Shown: positions 12,290-22,517 of the stretch, one piece after another
How the letters are laid out: each line of letters begins with the position of its first letter
Position numbering within the stretch: position 1 is the first letter of the stretch
From: Hyperoodon ampullatus
Lineage: Eukaryota > Chordata > Mammalia > Artiodactyla > Ziphiidae
Length of the DNA: 64,000 bases
Reading direction: 5' to 3'
Assembly (NCBI GenBank): GCA_949752795.1
Contig: OX457057.1
Coordinates: 163,719,980-163,783,979, forward strand
Program-made: the position numbers and the translations under genes
Notes under the pieces: model-generated
Database searches by the model: none
What the model saw: the letters and a program-made list of their open reading frames with translations, nothing else
What the model was told of the DNA's origin: nothing

Positions 12290-12800
12290 AGGGTTAAGAT
12301 CTGTCATCATTCTGATTGACATGCAGACCCTCCTCCACGGTCTGGTGAGTTTTATGGTCAGACTGAAGGAGAGCACCAAGGGAATTGCTTCAATTATGCA
12401 AATCAGTGACCCAATTAAGAACTTCCTTTTGTACATAGAGTCCCAGCATTTGCATACCTGGTCAGTTGTTCAAGTAACCAAATTTTACTTGGTCTCATTA
12501 ATATGTAATCCTTAAAATGCATTTTCAACCAACTAATGTGGTCTCTGCAAATGGAATTCTTCCCAAATATGTAAGTGGCTCCAGGTAGTTTTAAAAGTTT
12601 AAAAAGCACAGTAAGTACCTTGTCCATAGCCTGTTGATCATTAATAGAAGTTCTACAAAATGGAAGTCAGCAGAGAGAAGCATTAAAGTGCCAATGGGGC
12701 AATTACAGACTGCCAGCCTGACTCTCCCTATCATTCTGCATGATTGCTGCCCCTTTGCCAACTCCACAGCAGTTTGAGGGAGCTGAAATATATTCTTGAT
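12290..12800. promoter_or_regulatory. Candidate non-coding regulatory block with POU octamers
   Basis: Repeat-free, AT-moderate DNA rich in homeodomain-type cores. It holds a perfect octamer ATGCAAAT at 12396-12403 and a perfect reverse octamer ATTTGCAT at 12448-12455. CAATTA lies at 12391, CAATTAAG at 12412, and further ATTAAT and CAATTA cores follow up to about 12710. No coding frame is convincing. Regulatory function is inferred from motif clustering only. Confidence 0.35.
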
Positions 12801-14744
12801 TCTTTGGTGTGGTTTCAGGGAAGGGAGATATTCCAAGCCACAGCTTTATATCCAGGGTGACACACAAGTGGTTGAGATAATGCTTGGTTATTCAGAAAAA
12901 TTAAGCCTGGCCTTATATGTGTCCTTTGAAATGACCATTGGTTTCCGACTTTATCTTTGCCTTCTCATGTCAGTTTCTTATAATACTCACCCCACCCTTC
13001 CCCCATGGCTGCTTCTTTTCAGAAATGCAAGTTCATGAAGAAAATGTGAAAAGAATGTGGCAGCGTTTGATTGCCAGGGAAGGCAGTTGCCTCTGCCTTT
13101 CTCTTCTTAGAGATATAGTAATAAAACACCAGTGAGAGTTTTCATTTTAAATAATCAGAGAGAAAGATACATGTGTGAAGAAATTGATATAATGTCAGAT
13201 ATATAATATAAAATACTATAATTATATTAAAAACTGTATATACTTTAAATTTATATACATTTAATATTATATATATGGTGCCTATTTTATTTCAATGTAC
13301 AGTCTTAGGAAAACCCAGCAATATATTTTAGAAAATTGAATGCTAATTTTTAAAAAGCCTATAAATTTTGCACCTATGGGATACTTCAGAAAGTTAATTT
13401 TCTCCACAGACTGTGGTAATTTTAACAAGAATATCCTAATATGACTCAGATGACTCATGAACAACTTCCATGTATTGAAAATTGGGTTTGAAATAGGATT
13501 TGGGGCTGTCATTTTCATAAACGAGATTACATTTTGTGCACATAGTCCCATTTTAATAATTTTTAAATCTGAAATTAATAAAAAGAATTTCATAGAAATT
13601 TTTTAAGGGAAAAGGCACTGCTTACCTTCATCTGATTGCTTTACTTTATGTAATTCCCTTAGGGCTTCATCTAGACACTGCATCTTTTCAGCAGCCATTT
13701 TGCTATTACTTTGTTAATGTGTTTTATGAAGACAGCAAAGCTAAGTGTATAGATTTACTGCAGGCTGAAAGTGGCCTAGCAAGTTGTCTGGCAAGTAGTA
13801 GCTTGTTTCTGAAAATATCATAATTACTCTTTGTGGCTGTGAAGAATTTGTTTTGTCTACATTTGTTTATTAATAATTTCAATTTTTATAATAATCAAGT
13901 ACTTATTTGTGAGGTTTGGGCTGAGATCACTAGACTGCTAAGATAGTAGATGACTGTTCTCTGTTCCTGAAGGTCAACGACATGATTGGTAGACCTGCCT
14001 CCATGTCAGTCATTGCTGCAGATGAAACAAGGATGAGTTGAAGGTAGTAACCAGGCTCCAGGAAGAGAATACTTGTATGGGATTAGTTTCTCATTCTTAG
14101 TACACCTTTATTTTAACAATGTATGTGACATAAAGCAGCCTGCCATAGATGGCCTGTAAAGTGTGCCTTGTTACTTCCGTCCTCTCTGCTTCAAAATTCC
14201 TCCACTGGCCTTCTCTCAGGATGGGTTCAGGTCTTCCCAGGTTCTGGGCATGCATACTATTGGATGTACCACCTCAAACCATATCAAACCTGTTTGTCTA
14301 TTATGTATGTATTTAATGCACCCACACCCCACATGAAGTCACATTTACACAAGATTATAGAAGCCTTGATTTGAATTTTTGTTGGCTATTCGATATAATA
14401 ACATTTGTAGATACTTAAACATTTATTATTTTTGCTTTTCAGTTTTTTCAGATTTTGGAGGGATTTTTTTGGTTTGTTTTTTGGTCTCAAATATTTTTGA
14501 AACCCTTGAAAAACATTTAGATCCTAGATACTGAGCCCAGAAGTCTTTCCTTGACTCCTATCTTAGAAGAAAAGTATCATTCCTGCTGACCAACCCCAAG
14601 GAATGGGTAAGGTATTTTGTTTTGTTTACTTTTGGCAGGTATTGTAGGACATGTGTGGTACATAGAAAGCTTCCTGACTGGGGTAGTGCAGTGATGATGC
14701 TGATGACCAGGGAGCAGCATGAGGCTGCAACAGATTCTGAGAGG
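12801..14744. other. AT-rich unique DNA
   Basis: No gene. An alternating AT low-complexity patch lies at about 13190-13280. I could not name any repeat in the rest. Confidence 0.4.
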
Positions 14745-14915
14745 GGACAATAACATATCCAGAGAAGCAGGGAGATGGCAGAAGGCCTGGAGTCAGGGAG
14801 ATCTAAGCTCGAGGTGTAACCTTGGCCCCAACTCATTGTGTCACAGAGGGCCAGACACTTCTCCATGGGCCTCAGTTTTCTCATCTGTAAAATGAGAGAC
14901 TGTTGAACCAGATCA
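14745..14915 (+). repeat. MIR SINE
   Basis: MIR in the sense direction: 'ctggagtcagggagatctaa', a tRNA-related remnant, then 'cctcagttttctcatctgta'. Confidence 0.7.
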
Positions 14916-15534
14916 GAGATTTTAAATTGACTGCATACAGGTTGAGTGCAACCTTCCCAGGTGTTTTATTTGTACCTTTTAAAAATCTGAATATTTTTAA
15001 ATTGGCAGACATCATATAAAAATCAGAGCTTCTTTTGACAATCAGATGTGGCAGCCGTAGGGCACTCCATCTCCTTTGCTGGCATGTGGGCTGTAGAGAG
15101 TGTGGCCACACCATTACCATGAACCGTCCAGTGTGCCTCCTCTCCGTCCATACCATATTGGCTTCTGACACTGAGGCTGAGTGCCAGGGGCCCTGGATCA
15201 TCCTCTCACACTGCAGATTTCCTGATGGTAGAGAAATATTTCTCTGTATCCACGTTTCCATCAGTCGAGAGATCCAGATGAATGGCTTTTCCTATGCCTA
15301 GCTGGGTTCACTCACTTACATGGCCTGCCTGGGCCCTCCAGAGTTTTGCTTTTGTGATGGCTGAGTCAGAAGACTGCTCATCTCTATGATGCTGATGATC
15401 TAGGTGCCAGAGAAAAAGGCTGCGTCTGCCAGAGGCTGATTTGACCTGTGTCTGCAGGCAAGCTCTCCACATGCCCTTCAAGGCACACCAATCCACCATG
15501 TTCCAGACCTGTTATAGGGATACTTCACAATTCA
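14916..15534. other. Unique DNA, no gene seen
   Basis: No recognisable gene. Overlapping frames on the two strands (about 14880-15300) show no domain and no splice context I could support. Confidence 0.4.
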
Positions 15535-15780
15535 TAGGATGAAATTCACGGCCTCTCTTATAGCTCCTTATAACCTGATCCTCCCCTGTCCCCTGCCTCC
15601 AATTTTCTCAGTCCTCAGATTTCTTGCCCTTGTCTTTCTATACATTTCCACGATTCCTGGTGCAGAATGTTTTACCCTTCAACTCCTGCCAACAATACCC
15701 TTCCTGAGGTTTTTGTGGGAGTTTATTATAGCAGCCTGTCCTTCATCTGGACTTTACTGCTCTCTCCTGCATGATTCATG
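15535..15780 (+). repeat. L2 LINE internal fragment
   Basis: 'aggatgaaattcacggcctc' and 'ctccttataacctgatcctc' match the part of L2 upstream of its 3' end. Confidence 0.5.
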
Positions 15781-16313
15781 ATTTAGTTCTGCAAAGCATT
15801 TTTAGAGCCTTGTTTGCTATGGAAGAGAACTAGGAAACAAAGCAGCATGTTGTCTTAAATCTGGTCCCTCTCATAAGGGGGCTAGTTAATTTTTAAAATT
15901 GTAATCCTCCAGTAATGGACCATCTGAAAGGACAGTCTCTCTCTCAGTTGGAGCCTCCTGTGACACAGTGATGTGTCACGTGTCCTGACCCATGCCTGCC
16001 TGGTCACCTTTCAGGGAAATTGTCCTCTCCCATTCCCCTGGTCTCAAAGTCTCAATGTTCCTTGTCCTTTCCAGATGTTTCTAACTGAAGCTGGAGAGTG
16101 ATGCCATTTCATCACCGCTCCATCCCCAACAATTGTCTTAACGCGCCAGGGACTACCAGCTCACGTGGAAGGCCAGGTTCTACTAACTGTACTTAGCTGA
16201 ATAAGCTAATGATGGAGAGGGGCAAGATCTCTCACAAGCAAAAGAAGCTTTTGCTTTTATTTTAATTTCTATTTATTCTTTGATATTCTGGAGCTTCCTT
16301 AGTAGGTATCAAG
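15781..16313. other. Unique DNA, no gene seen
   Basis: Nothing recognised. Confidence 0.4.
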
Positions 16314-16552
16314 CTAAGTAAGTTTTTTTTTGTTTGTTTGTTTGTTTGTGGTACGCGGGCCTCTCACTGTTGTGGCCTCTCCCGTTGCAGAGCACAGGCT
16401 CCGGACGCACAGGCTCAGCGGCCATGGCTCACGGGCCCAGCCGCTCTGAGGCATGTGGGATCTTCCCGGACCGGGGCACGAACCCGTGTCCCCTGCATCG
16501 ACAGGTGGACTCTCAACCACTGTGCCACCAGGGAAGCCCCTAAGTAAGTTTT
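16314..16552 (-). mobile_element. CHR SINE, short poly-A form, with duplications
   Basis: A CHR-type SINE fills 16327-16539 on the minus strand. It is flanked by a perfect 13-base target-site duplication CTAAGTAAGTTTT at 16314-16326 and 16540-16552. The poly-A end is interrupted by GTTT units. The body stops right after the 'gtac' junction typical of short copies. The clear duplication and intact tRNA-like head point to a fairly recent L1-driven insertion. Confidence 0.95.
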
Positions 16553-16949
16553 AAACAATATAAAAACTACAGAATAGTTTACTCTCTCTTGGATCTTTAG
16601 TTGTGTGCAGTTCAAGTCAACAAACAGCTGGGGGTACCTCCTGGGGCCCTGGCTGTGCTTGCACTTAGTTTTGAGCTAACAAAATGTGGAGATAATGCTG
16701 GCTTTATAGAAAGGGTACACAAGATCAGCAGGGGGGGAAAAGCAAAACTCGAAAAGCAGGACAGAAGAAGTTTGGTAGACACAGAGGAAGGCAGATCGAG
16801 AGACAGGAAACGGTGATTAAAGCGTGAGATAATATTCTTGGTAGTTCAGTCTGTGGATGATAGCAGACCAGAGGCTTTTGCAGACTCTGAGGACAAGAAG
16901 TATTTCTTGAAGACCCATGTGGTTTCCTCAAAAGCAAATACTTGTTTCA
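16553..16949. other. Unique DNA, no gene seen
   Basis: No gene or named repeat seen. Confidence 0.4.
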
Positions 16950-17215
16950 AATGATGTCCTGTTAACCTTGCTCCCATTTTTCTCTATTCTCCATGTTTAA
17001 TGGAGCCACTATTCACCCGGCTGCTCAAGCCAGATGCTCAGATGCCTCCTGACCTCCACTCCCCGCCCCTCCTCCCGCAGTCACCCGATTTAGTTGTCTC
17101 TGTTTGCTAAGTGCTGAATCCATTCCTGCTTCTCCCTGCCCTGCCAGGTCCTGCCATTCTTTCTCCTTGGGGATTTTAATCTGTTGTAAAGGTGTAAAGT
17201 TCACTCAGGCAAAAC
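16950..17215 (+). repeat. L2-like fragment (weak)
   Basis: The pyrimidine-rich block 'tgcctcctgacctccactcc' through 'aatccattcctgcttctccc' resembles L2, with low similarity. Confidence 0.35.
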
Positions 17216-17243
17216 CTGGCTTGTGTCAGGATTCCTTCCAGCA

Positions 17244-17383
17244 CCACACACACACACACACACACACACTCACTCACCCTCCACTGTCTCTCACACACAT
17301 CCTCACAACACCCTCTCACACATACACTCACTCAGCCTCTCACATATTCATCCTCACACACACATACCTTCACACACACTGAG
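17244..17383 (+). repeat. (CA)n microsatellite and CAC/TCA-rich tract
   Basis: A pure CA run at about 17246-17269 grades into imperfect CACA/CTCA repeats as far as 17383. Histidine/threonine-rich open frames over it are a by-product of the repeat. Confidence 0.95.
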
Positions 17384-17839
17384 ATCCCTACAACAGAACC
17401 TCACTGATGCTGCACAACTTGTAATTGGCCTTTGAAGAAGGGCCTCTAAGCGGTCATATCCCAGAACCAGCCATTTGTCAGCTTTTCCTTCCTCAGGAAC
17501 TTATTTTGGGTTGCAGTTACTTAAGGACTGGTCTTGGGTCACAGGTCACTTTTCATGATGCCACCTTCAGGCTCCTTCTGCTTACTCCGCTGTACATGAA
17601 TTCTAGCCTGTAACATTACCCCTTCCTTACCTATGGCTACCCGCCTCCTCACTCATGGCAAGTTCCCTGTATGCATCCCTGTTCCCAGGAGAATAAATCT
17701 CATATTATATAGAACTCCCACGCCTGTGAAATATAGGGCAGCCTCCACCATGACCCTGGGAGGACTTCCGAGCACGCTTCTGGTCTCCGATGCAGGAACA
17801 GCTCTATTGTCTTTGAGTGGAATACTCATTTTCAAGATA
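17384..17839. other. Unique DNA, no gene seen
   Basis: Nothing recognised. Confidence 0.4.
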
Positions 17840-18030
17840 TGTCCCCTCCCTGCCCAGCAGGGAGGAAATCGCCCCCCAAGGGGGTAAGGACTTTTGATCT
17901 GACCAAGTGGCCCTGCCTGGTATTATCTAGTGAAGCTTCACTTCATTGGAGACATTATTATCCAGTTGAGGAAGTAATGAAATTACTCTGGTTAGAAATT
18001 GAATTAATTAAAACAATTATTACTATCATC
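17840..18030. promoter_or_regulatory. Hairpin-rich unique block with homeodomain cores
   Basis: Three short perfect inverted repeats lie close together. CCTCCCTGC and GCAGGGAGG are separated by three bases (17845-17865). CCCCC and GGGGG are separated by AA (17873-17884). AGTAAT and ATTACT are separated by GAA (17973-17987). TAATTA-type cores follow at about 18003-18020. The block is not a repeat I recognise. A regulatory or structured-RNA role is inference. Confidence 0.3.
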
Positions 18031-18589
18031 CCCGGGAATGAGACGGAGTTGTTAGGTAAGATTGTATTTTTTTTCCCTCTCTGAGTGAAAGATGAATCTC
18101 CTCTTTTTCTTTCCATTTTGAGCCTCAATAAGTAGAAAAATAGCAGCACATTTCTGAAGAGAGCTGGAAAATGAAAAAAGAATGATAATTCATTATTCAG
18201 TAATCAACTTCTCTTGCAAAAGCAGCAGATTCTGCCAAGAACACAGGGCTGTGGGGGAAAGGCAAACTCAGACCCTGCCCAGCTCACACTTCTGGGGTGA
18301 ATGCTCTCCACAGAGACCTTATTAAGAGGAGAAAGACGAGGAACCAGCATGGGGTACCACTCTTCACAGCCTCTCTACCTTTGTACAGCACATTAACATG
18401 CAGTCATTGTTTTATGGGCCAGCACTCCCTCCTCCCCAAACCCCACTCTCAGATTAAGAAGCCACCATATAATCATCTGCCTTAAGGTTCCAGAATGGAA
18501 CCACAGGGGCCTCTAAGTAGAGAGAAAGAGAAAATCTTTGCAAGAGAACACATCTGTGAAGCAGCCTCTATTCGTCAGTCTGCTCTGTG
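18031..18589. other. Unique DNA, no gene seen
   Basis: No gene or named repeat. T- and A-rich at 18060-18180. Confidence 0.4.
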
Positions 18590-19206
18590 CTCTTGGGCTA
18601 AGCAGAATTCCAAGATGGTCCCCAAGATCCCCATTCTTCTACCACCTATTCAAGCAAACACTTACCTAAGTGTTTGAAGGGACTGTGTTTGAAGGGTGTT
18701 GTGAAGTGATCTTGCAGTTGTAAATCAGTCAACTTACAAAAAAGAGAGTATCCTTGAGAAACCTGACCTAATCAGAGGAACCCTTAAAAGGCACTGGGCT
18801 CTTCCTAAAGAGTTTGAAGTGTGAGCAGGATTTAACACTAGGGAGATTCTCTATTGCTGGCTTTGAAGATAGAGGGGCCAGGGAATGAGGAAAATGCATG
18901 ACCTCTAGGAGCTGAGAGTAGCCCGTGGCTGATAGTCAACAAGGGAAAAAGGACCTTAGTCAGTGCTATGACCACAAGCAAATGAATTCTGCCACAACCA
19001 AGTGAGCTTAGAAGAGGACCCTGAGTTTCAGATGAGACTGCAGCCTGCCTGATACCTTGATTTTAGCCTTGGGTGACCCATGTGCAGAGAACCCAGCCAC
19101 ACTGCCCTAGGACCTCTGACATACAGAACTGTGAGCTAATGAATGGGTGTTTTTAAGCCATTAAGTTTGTGTTTATTTGCTATGAAGCAACAGTCAACTG
19201 ATACAA
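18590..19206 (+). mobile_element. Ancient ERVL-type solo LTR
   Basis: Ordered blocks match a widespread old mammalian LTR: 'ccaagatggtccccaagatc', 'gacctaatcagaggaaccct', 'gaattctgccacaaccaag', and the terminal 'taagccattaagtttgtg'. There is no internal retroviral coding region. The exact family (MLT or another ERVL group) was not fixed. Confidence 0.6.
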
Positions 19207-19369
19207 CTCTCATGGATCCCTACAGCAGTCTGCTGACAGAGCTGGACCGCTTACACAATCTACTCTGTGCAATGTTTCCAGGTGTGCACTTGTGCTCTGG
19301 CTCTCCCAGGTTTTAAGCCCCTCAAAGTCAGGGACTATGAATGCCTCACCTATGAGAGGGTGGGTTGTG

Positions 19370-19590
19370 GGATGGTTAAGAGCACTGAAGTCAAGCATCC
19401 TGTCTGAATAGCTGTTCTACCAGCTACCTTGGGCGAATTCATCCCCTGAACTTTAGGTTTGTTATTTTTAAGGTAAAGCAAATGACAACTACCTCTCAGG
19501 ATCACTGTGAGGATTAAAGGAAACAATCATAGAAAACCAAATGCTGGGATGAAGTAAATGATCAATAAATGCATGGCAATTATTATTTGC
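19370..19590 (+). repeat. MIR SINE, near full length
   Basis: Sense MIR from 'tggttaagagcactgaagtc' through 'cactgtgaggattaaagg' to 'atgatcaataaatgcatggc'. A short L2-like remnant ('aagcccctcaaagtcaggga') precedes it at about 19314-19335. Confidence 0.7.
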
Positions 19591-19599
19591 TTTTAACCC

Positions 19600-19710
19600 A
19601 TAAACGTGTATTAAGCAACTACTTTGTGCCCAGCTGGGATCTATGCTAGATGCGAGGGTTATGATGACAAATGACACCAAGACCTGGCCTTCAATATTTA
19701 CAGTCAATCC
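19600..19710 (-). repeat. L2 3' end, antisense
   Basis: 'tgtattaagcaactactttg' then 'tgacaccaagacctggcctt' follows the reverse complement of an L2 terminus. Confidence 0.5.
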
Positions 19711-19904
19711 AGTCCCCACAGTGTCTTGGGTAATGTTCTGTCCAAAGACGGGACTCGGTGTCTTGGAGGTGACTAGTACTGGGGAGTGAGCTGTGGGCAG
19801 ATCCAGGCCATACCTAGAGACATCCAGAAGGTACAACAGAAGAATCTAGGTACCCAAGCACACCCCGGAAAATCATGCTACCAGAACAGTCACTATGAAG
19901 ATTA

Positions 19905-20015
19905 ATTCACCAACTTGTTTGAGAATACGAATCACCTGAAGGGCTTTATTAAAATACAAATTTGGGATCCCACCCAAGACAGAGGAAGCTCCTGCTATAT
20001 ATTTCATAAGCACCC
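19905..20015 (+). repeat. MER20-like hAT MITE fragment
   Basis: 'cgaatcacctgaagggcttt' and 'gggatcccacccaagacaga' match the MER20 non-autonomous hAT element. Termini are incomplete. Confidence 0.5.
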
Positions 20016-20490
20016 CACACTGGTCCTATTCCAGTTATTTCTAGTTACGTAACAAACTACACCAAAACTTAGAGGGTCAACACAACAGTCATTTTATTAC
20101 ATGTGCAGATTTTGTGGGTCACAAATTTGAGCAGGGCTTGACTATACAATTCTTCTGTTCCATGTGATATTGACTGAGGATCCTTGGTGGTGTTCAGCTA
20201 GCACATGGGCCAGTCTGGAGGGCCCAAGATGGCTTCAGTTCATATGTCTGTCACCTTTATGGGGATGCCACTCCAGGCTTCCAGAGAGAGTGTCCCAAGA
20301 GACAGAAAGAGGAAACTGCCAATTTCTCAAGGCCTAGGCCCCAACACTGGCTTAGTACATGTCCTCAGTATCCTATTGGACAAAGCAGTCACAGAGCCCA
20401 CCCAGAGCCAGGGTGTTGGGACACAGACCAATAGGAAGAATGTAAAAATTGTGACCATATTTAATCTGCCACACAGCCTAAGAAAAATTA
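20016..20490 (-). mobile_element. Ancient LTR-like repeat, antisense
   Basis: The opening 'acgtaacaaactacaccaaa' and the later 'agtatcctattggacaaagc' resemble an old mammalian LTR read in antisense. It is strongly diverged. Open frames on either strand here are not convincing genes. Confidence 0.45.
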
Positions 20491-20553
20491 GGAAATACCC
20501 TTTTTCCAGAATATTGAATGGCTTCAGCCCCTGATATGGCCAGTTTCTGAGTG

Positions 20554-20773
20554 TTCTAGAGCAGAGGTCAGCAAAGGTTTTTCTGTAAAGGGCCAAATAG
20601 TAAATATATTAGGTTTGCGAGCCACATATAGTTTCTGTCACATATTCTTTTTTGTTTTATTTTAAATTTTTAAAAAAATATGTACAAACCATTCTCAGTT
20701 TGTGGGCTGTACAAAAATAGGCTGCAGACCAGATATGACTCATGGGCTGTAGTTTTCTAACCCTGTTCTAGAA
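20554..20773. mobile_element. hAT-family MITE with 8-bp duplications
   Basis: A 204-base element (20562-20765) has imperfect terminal inverted repeats: it begins cagaggtcagcaaa and ends tttctaaccctg. The flanking octamers TTCTAGAG and TTCTAGAA match at seven of eight positions, which fits the hAT target preference around CTAGA. The family was not fixed. Confidence 0.8.
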
Positions 20774-20844
20774 TAATCTTTCATGACACAGAGTCTGGCT
20801 GAACTGTGAGTATGGTGACAACCTCTACCCACTGTGTTCCCTGA

Positions 20845-21055
20845 GTAGCAATAACTCAGAGAATCTTAGAGCTAGAAGGGACCGTGGGAGTCATCTACAC
20901 CAATCCATCCAGTCTCTAGATGAGGAAACCAGAGTCCAGAGAGGTTAAGAGACCTGGCAGAAGAACCATGATAATCAATAGTAGACTCACAGAGATCCCT
21001 AGACCTCCTCACTTCTAATCCAGTGTTCTTCTCACTGCATCAGACTGTGTTTAAA
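20845..21055 (+). repeat. Ancient mammalian repeat, family not fixed
   Basis: 'gaatcttagagctagaaggg', then 'tctagatgaggaaaccagag', then 'ctaatccagtgttcttctca' is a common old mammalian pattern. Diverged copies also occur at about 36485-36610 and 54225-54400. Confidence 0.5.
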
Positions 21056-21429
21056 AATGCTGCTTTCCTAGTCAGTAGAAATAGCAGATATCTAGGAGTG
21101 AGGGTTAGACATAGCAACAGGGAAATATGCTTGGACACTAGGACCTTGGAGCGTGTTTACCCCTGGCTGTGGTCCAGGTTATGAGTGCAGGGCAAGCTTG
21201 CGGCAATGCTGCTTGGCCTGTCTCTGCCTATTGGTTGCAAAACCAGAGTGCAGTCTGTCACTTCTATTACCGGTATGGTTAGGATGCAGACCATGTAAGG
21301 AAAAGGGGTATGGAGAGGTTACTCAAGGATCTGCAAGAGGTTGGCTGTAGTATCCATGTCTCCCATTGGAGAAAAGCTGTCAGGGTTTTAAGAATCACTT
21401 GTCTCCTTAAAGGAAGGTGTCATTTAGGG

Positions 21430-22155
21430 GAGATTCTCACTTTGCTGAATTCTTCCAGAAGCCTCTGATCTACTAGTATTTGCTTGCACGCACCATGCTT
21501 TCTTGTGTCTCTGTGCCTCTGTGTATGCCATCTCTTCTGCCTGGGAGGCAGCCTATATGCCTTATTGGTCAACTTAAATAATATCTCCTCTGAGAAGCCT
21601 TCCCTGACCTTCCTAGGAAGATTAAGGCACTTATCCTAGACCCTCACATCTTTTAAATTTTATGTAAATAATATAAATAATTTGTCCCTAGGTCACTTAC
21701 TGAGCTTGACACAAATAGTAACTATTTCTGTTACACATCTTTTTTTTTTTTTTTTGCAGTACGCGGGCCTCTCACTGTTGTGGCCTCTCCCATTGCGGAG
21801 CACAGGCTCCGGATGAGCAGGCTCAGTGGCCACGGCTCACAGGCCCAGCCGCTCCGCGGCATGTGGGATCTTCCCGGACCAGGGCACGAACCCATGTCCC
21901 CTGCATCAGCAGGCGGACGCTCAACCACTGCGCCACCAGGGAAGCCCACACATCTTTTTTTGTAGGCATTGTCTAATTGTGTTGTATCGTAATTGTTTAT
22001 TTTCATGTCAATTTCCATATTAGATTGTAAGCTAGTTGATGGTAGAGATAATACTTTTTTGTTTGTTTGTTTCACCAGCCCCTACTCTAAAGCCTGGTAC
22101 AAGTAGGTGTTCACATAAATGTTAGCTGGATGAAGGAATACATGAATTTATGAAA
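21430..22155 (+). repeat. L2 LINE split by a CHR SINE
   Basis: The left part (21430-21746) carries 'ctctgagaagccttccctga'. The right part (21948-22155) carries 'agattgtaagctagttgatg' and 'gtgttcacataaatgttagc'. The two halves are co-linear with an L2 3' region, so the SINE between them inserted into an existing L2. Confidence 0.65.
21733..21960 (-). mobile_element. CHR SINE, short poly-A form
   Basis: Minus-strand CHR body with a run of about 15 T at its left end, flanked by the duplication ACACATCTTTTTT (21733-21745 and 21948-21960). It ends at the same internal 'gtac' junction as the other short copies. Confidence 0.95.
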
Positions 22156-22308
22156 ATGGGTACATCCGCAGTGAGTACTAATATATTCCTCCAGGGTCAG
22201 GGCCCAGATGTCTCTGACTGCCTGGTAGTTCACGTCAACATATTTTTTCATTGTTGGCTCTGAAGAGTTGGAATCAATCAACATGTTCCCATGAGGAACT
22301 TATGAAGT

Positions 22309-22517
22309 ACAGTTGACCCTTGAACAGCACGGGTTTGAACTGTGTGGGTCCACTTACATGTGGGTTTTTTCCACTAAATCCATGCTACAGTACTAGACGA
22401 TCTGAGGTTGGTTGAGTCTGCAGCTGCAAAACCACAGATGCCCAGAGCAGATGGTAACTTGGATTTTCACTGCACGGGGAGTGGACGGGGTGCCACATTG
22501 TCCAAGAGTAAACTGCA
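22309..22517. mobile_element. Tigger-like MITE
   Basis: The left terminus 'acagttgacccttgaacagc' and the right terminus (ending 'ccaagagtaaactgc') are imperfect inverted repeats. TA lies at the flanks, as expected for Tc1/mariner-type elements. The right inner part 'cactgcacggggagtggacg' also fits. Confidence 0.7.

Noticed and set aside
17104..17435. His/Thr-rich frames
   Set aside because: Products of the CA microsatellite.
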